The notes below the pieces were generated by a model. That model was not told the DNA's origin. It searched no databases and saw nothing but the letters and a program-made list of their open reading frames with translations. From positions 1-8,623 of the forward strand of contig DAOUSX010000027.1 of assembly GCA_030627025.1 (NCBI GenBank): a stretch of 8,623 nucleotides of DNA, in the 5' to 3' direction. This document shows, piece by piece, positions 6,670 to 8,623 of this stretch. The stretch comes from Dehalococcoidia bacterium (lineage in GTDB: Bacteria; Chloroflexota; Dehalococcoidia; GIF9; AB-539-J10). The stretch's first letter is position 1; the number at the start of each line of letters is the position of its first letter. The translations under genes were made by a program, and so were the position numbers.

Positions 6670-7793
6670 TGGAGGACTTCCTTCGAGGACTTGTTTTTGA
6701 CCTAGGGAAGAGATGCCTTACATTACAACAACTTCTGCAGAGCAAGGCATTCCCTCCCGATGTGCAGGATTATGTGGTAAATATTCGTGCCCTCCTTAGC
6801 AGTATCTACCGTGACATTCAACTGCTTTCAGAAGACCCAGCTTTCGGCACGCCACAATTACTTCCCAACCAACTTAACGAATATAAGCGTCTTGCACAGC
6901 TAATGTATCTGATCGAATCTTACCCTCTTCCCTTTATTACTAGGTACAATGAAGAGGACCACCAAATGTTTCTTCTATGCAAAAGCCTAGCAACGCAAAT
7001 CAATTATCCATTGCCAGTTCCAGTACTCTCTACATTCAGCAGAGAGTATTACTGGTCCGAAGTACGGTTTAATTTGATTTCAGTGCCTGTATGTGAAAGT
7101 TCGTTCCTCTTGGGACTCCCAGACCTTTGTCATGAGTTGGGCCACATTTTGTTTTTCCACCATGAGAGAAATTTTTCCTACGAGTTTCTAGAGGACCTCT
7201 CAGAGTATATAGAAAGGGGGAAAAGAGAGGTAGACGCAGGCAGGCGGCCTCCAGGGTATAAGCCTTTTTACGATCATATTTATGCCCTTTGGAAAGGTCC
7301 CTGGATAAAAGAATTTGCCTCTGACATGATTGCTACCTATATAGTTGGCTCCGCATATGCATGGGCGAACATGTCGCTTTGCTCCAAAATGAGCCCTAAT
7401 ATCTTCAGCCCAGAAGACGAAACATCTCATCCAGCAGATGAGTCACGGATGAGAGCAATCTTTGCCATGTTGAGAGTTACAGGGGCTCAGGATGCTGTGG
7501 AGAAAATAGATCAAAGATGGAAACGATACATTGCGCTGACAGGTAATTTGGAGCCCCCTGATTACCACCTTTCATACGCTGATCCTCTACTTTCGAGCTT
7601 GGCTAACCATGTCTACCAAGCTTGCATAGCAACAGGTTTGAGGATATTTACTGGGCAGAAACAATCGTTGGACAGCATTAATATTCCCATATTGCTCAAT
7701 GAAGCGTGGGATGCTTTCCTTACTAGCCCAGAATCATATTCCCAGTGGGAAGCTGATCGTGTTAATAGGTTGAGGGCGTCGTTAAATCGCTAG
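6669..7793 (+). CDS. HExxH zinc metallopeptidase-like protein, soluble
   Basis: A protein of 374 residues from GTG 6669 (378 from TTG 6657), numbered here from the GTG. The core is a zinc-peptidase motif, CHELGHILFFHHE, with zinc ligands H155 and H159 and catalytic E156. About 55 residues later comes EFASDMIATYIVG (E215, D219), the pattern of the helix giving the third ligand in gluzincins (M48-like ExxxD). A further SHPADESRM block (H254-P255) resembles the conserved HP-x-R segment after that helix in M48-type enzymes. There is no signal peptide and no clear membrane segment, unlike HtpX-type M48 proteins, so it should act in the cytoplasm. The N-terminal 110 residues are helical. It is the last gene of the Argonaute operon and is coupled to the 143-residue protein. 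Possible roles, all inferred, are cleavage of the XRE repressor, activation of a partner, or killing of the infected cell. Exact family is not assigned. Confidence 0.8.
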   Translation: MEDFLRGLVFDLGKRCLTLQQLLQSKAFPPDVQDYVVNIRALLSSIYRDIQLLSEDPAFGTPQLLPNQLNEYKRLAQLMYLIESYPLPFITRYNEEDHQMFLLCKSLATQINYPLPVPVLSTFSREYYWSEVRFNLISVPVCESSFLLGLPDLCHELGHILFFHHERNFSYEFLEDLSEYIERGKREVDAGRRPPGYKPFYDHIYALWKGPWIKEFASDMIATYIVGSAYAWANMSLCSKMSPNIFSPEDETSHPADESRMRAIFAMLRVTGAQDAVEKIDQRWKRYIALTGNLEPPDYHLSYADPLLSSLANHVYQACIATGLRIFTGQKQSLDSINIPILLNEAWDAFLTSPESYSQWEADRVNRLRASLNR

Positions 7794-7831
7794 AACCTAG
7801 TTCCTGCTGACGGAAAGATAACATGAATTTG

Positions 7832-7866
7832 GCTTTGCAAAGAAACGCTGGCAATGTGGGCAAAGC
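7832..7866. repeat. Inverted repeat in the gap after the operon
   Basis: Perfect 7-bp arms GCTTTGC (7832-7838) and GCAAAGC (7860-7866) enclose 21 nt. It lies 38 bp past the stop of the metallopeptidase gene. No U-tract follows and the loop is long, so it is a poor intrinsic terminator. It may be a weak RNA hairpin or chance. The rest of the 162-bp gap (7794-7955) shows only the ribosome site of the next gene and a weak TAAAAT -10-like box at 7908-7913 without a convincing -35. Confidence 0.35.
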
Positions 7867-7940
7867 TAGGGATAGATTATAGAAAGATTAAATGTAACTG
7901 TGTGTGGTAAAATACGATAAGAGGTCTTTCGGCAGATAAA

Positions 7941-7947
7941 AAAGGAG
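7941..7947 (+). promoter_or_regulatory. Ribosome binding site of the DUF433 gene
   Basis: AAAGGAG lies 8 nt before ATG 7956, a good Shine-Dalgarno match at normal spacing. It fixes the start of the DUF433 gene. Confidence 0.75.
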
Positions 7948-7955
7948 TGTAAGCT

Positions 7956-8180
7956 ATGAAATTTAAGCGCATCACTATAAATCCAGAGATTTGCACCGGG
8001 AAGCCCTGTATTCGAGACCTACGATTCCCTGTATCGAGGGTACTAGGGCTGCTAGCTGCTGGTGAAACTAAAGAGTCCATTCTGAAGGCATATCCTTACC
8101 TAGAGCCGGAGGATATCGATGAAGCTCTTCAGTATGCAGCTTATCTTGCCGAGGAAGAAACAATAGAGATTTTCGCATGA
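7956..8180 (+). CDS. DUF433 family antitoxin
   Basis: A 74-residue protein with the canonical DUF433 pattern along its full length: ITINPEICTGKPCIRDLRFP (6-25), a helix SRVLGLLAAGETKESILKAY, then PYLEPEDIDEALQYAAYLAEE. DUF433 is a winged-helix-like DNA-binding domain that commonly acts as the antitoxin of DUF5615 PIN-like toxins. The length is normal for the family. The stop overlaps the ATG of the following DUF5615 remnant by 4 nt (ATGA at 8177-8180), the usual arrangement of this toxin-antitoxin pair. It likely has its own transcription, since it stands 162 bp beyond the Argonaute operon. Because its toxin appears broken, it may now be an orphan antitoxin able to neutralise related toxins elsewhere (inference). 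Confidence 0.9.
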   Translation: MKFKRITINPEICTGKPCIRDLRFPVSRVLGLLAAGETKESILKAYPYLEPEDIDEALQYAAYLAEEETIEIFA

Positions 8181-8337
8181 GATTTCTCATCGACATGCCC
8201 ATATCACCACTCCTCGTAGAGTGGCTGCAAAAACTTCAATTGTGATAGACAAAAAATCAATAAGGGAAGAAACACCTTCCTATGCGGGCCCGTTGAGCAT
8301 GAGAGAAGGAAATCGAAAGCTAGTAGGTAATGTATAG
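8177..8337 (+). pseudogene. DUF5615 PIN-like toxin remnant, internally deleted
   Basis: The frame starting at ATG 8177 reads MRFLIDMPISPLLVEWLQKL and stops at 8245 after 22 residues. That is the standard N-terminus of DUF5615 toxins (about 110-120 residues), including the first acidic residue of the PIN-like active site (D6). The central part with the remaining acidic residues is missing. Immediately afterwards, in another frame (from about 8236), SIVIDKKSIR resembles the C-terminal strand region of the family; this frame ends at TAG 8335-8337. The simplest reading is an internal deletion of roughly 60-80 codons that also shifted the frame. The N-terminal match is clear; the C-terminal match is tentative. 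The product should be inactive. Confidence 0.68.
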
Positions 8338-8623
8338 TGTATGTTTACTTAGACGAATCAGGCGATTTGGGATTTGGACAAGGGGGCACCAAATATTTCA
8401 CAATTGCTTTTGTTATTGTGGAAACCCCCGTTCCTTTTAGAAGGTGTGTAAAGGCAGTTAAGAAAAAACATCATATTCCACGGAATGTGGAACTTAAGGG
8501 AAATACTACTAGAAAGGTCATTAAGGAAGATTTACTCAACAGGCTTCTGAAGCTAGATATGGAAGTGCATGCTATAACCGTAAAGAAGAAAAATGTAGAA
8601 CCTAAATTACGGAAAGACACGAA
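8337..8623 (+). CDS. DUF3800 domain protein (3' partial)
   Basis: The first 95 codons are visible and the frame runs off the window end. The N-terminus VYVYLDESGDLGF carries the hallmark LDESGD motif of DUF3800, a family with a predicted RNase H-like fold often found in defence islands and mobile elements. A second expected element, VELKG, follows near residues 50-55; its acidic and lysine residues fit the family's active-site pattern. The biochemical activity is not established to my knowledge. The start is probably GTG 8337, since an in-frame stop (TAA 8328-8330) lies just upstream; the ribosome site is weak (AGG at 8325-8327). The start shares a base with the TAG ending the toxin remnant frame. 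No connection to the Argonaute operon is apparent. Confidence 0.85.
   Translation, partial: MYVYLDESGDLGFGQGGTKYFTIAFVIVETPVPFRRCVKAVKKKHHIPRNVELKGNTTRKVIKEDLLNRLLKLDMEVHAITVKKKNVEPKLRKDT

Noticed and set aside
8285..8292. GC-rich palindrome CGGGCCCG as a terminator
   Set aside because: It has no loop and no following T-run, and lies within the decayed toxin region; most likely chance.

Overview
This window looks like part of a bacterial defence island. Bacterial expression signals support that: a full-consensus sigma-70-type promoter (TTGACA, 17-bp spacer, TATAAT at 2459-2487) and strong AGGAGG-type ribosome binding sites. Base composition appears moderate, with no obvious compositional break. 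The sequence alone does not fix the phylum. All genes lie on the + strand.

Layout. (1) 1-2403: the 3' part of a large Eco57I/type IIG-like N6-adenine DNA methyltransferase whose N-terminus lies outside the window. (2) 2450-2500: a compact control region in which a 28-bp near-perfect palindrome overlaps the promoter. (3) 2501-7793: an apparent five-gene operon encoding an XRE-family repressor-like protein, a Cas4/RecB-like PD-(D/E)XK nuclease with four cysteines placed for an Fe-S cluster, a full-length prokaryotic Argonaute with a PIWI domain whose DEDH-type catalytic residues appear largely intact, a 143-residue helical protein of unknown family, and a soluble HExxH zinc metallopeptidase-like protein of about 374 residues. 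The genes overlap or sit within 41 bp of each other. (4) 7956-8245 onward: a DUF433 antitoxin followed by a decayed DUF5615 (PIN-like) toxin. (5) 8337-8623: the 5' end of a DUF3800 gene cut by the window edge.

How the genes may work together (inference). The nuclease and Argonaute, joined by an 8-nt overlap, would form a guide-directed nucleic acid interference module. The XRE protein probably binds the palindrome over its own promoter and represses the whole operon. The distal metallopeptidase, paired through a stop/start overlap with the 143-residue protein, is the unusual part. It could relieve repression by cleaving the XRE protein, as in ImmA/ImmR circuits, or it could be a protein-cleaving effector. 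An Argonaute, Cas4-like nuclease and metallopeptidase in one autoregulated operon is the strongest candidate here for an undescribed system.
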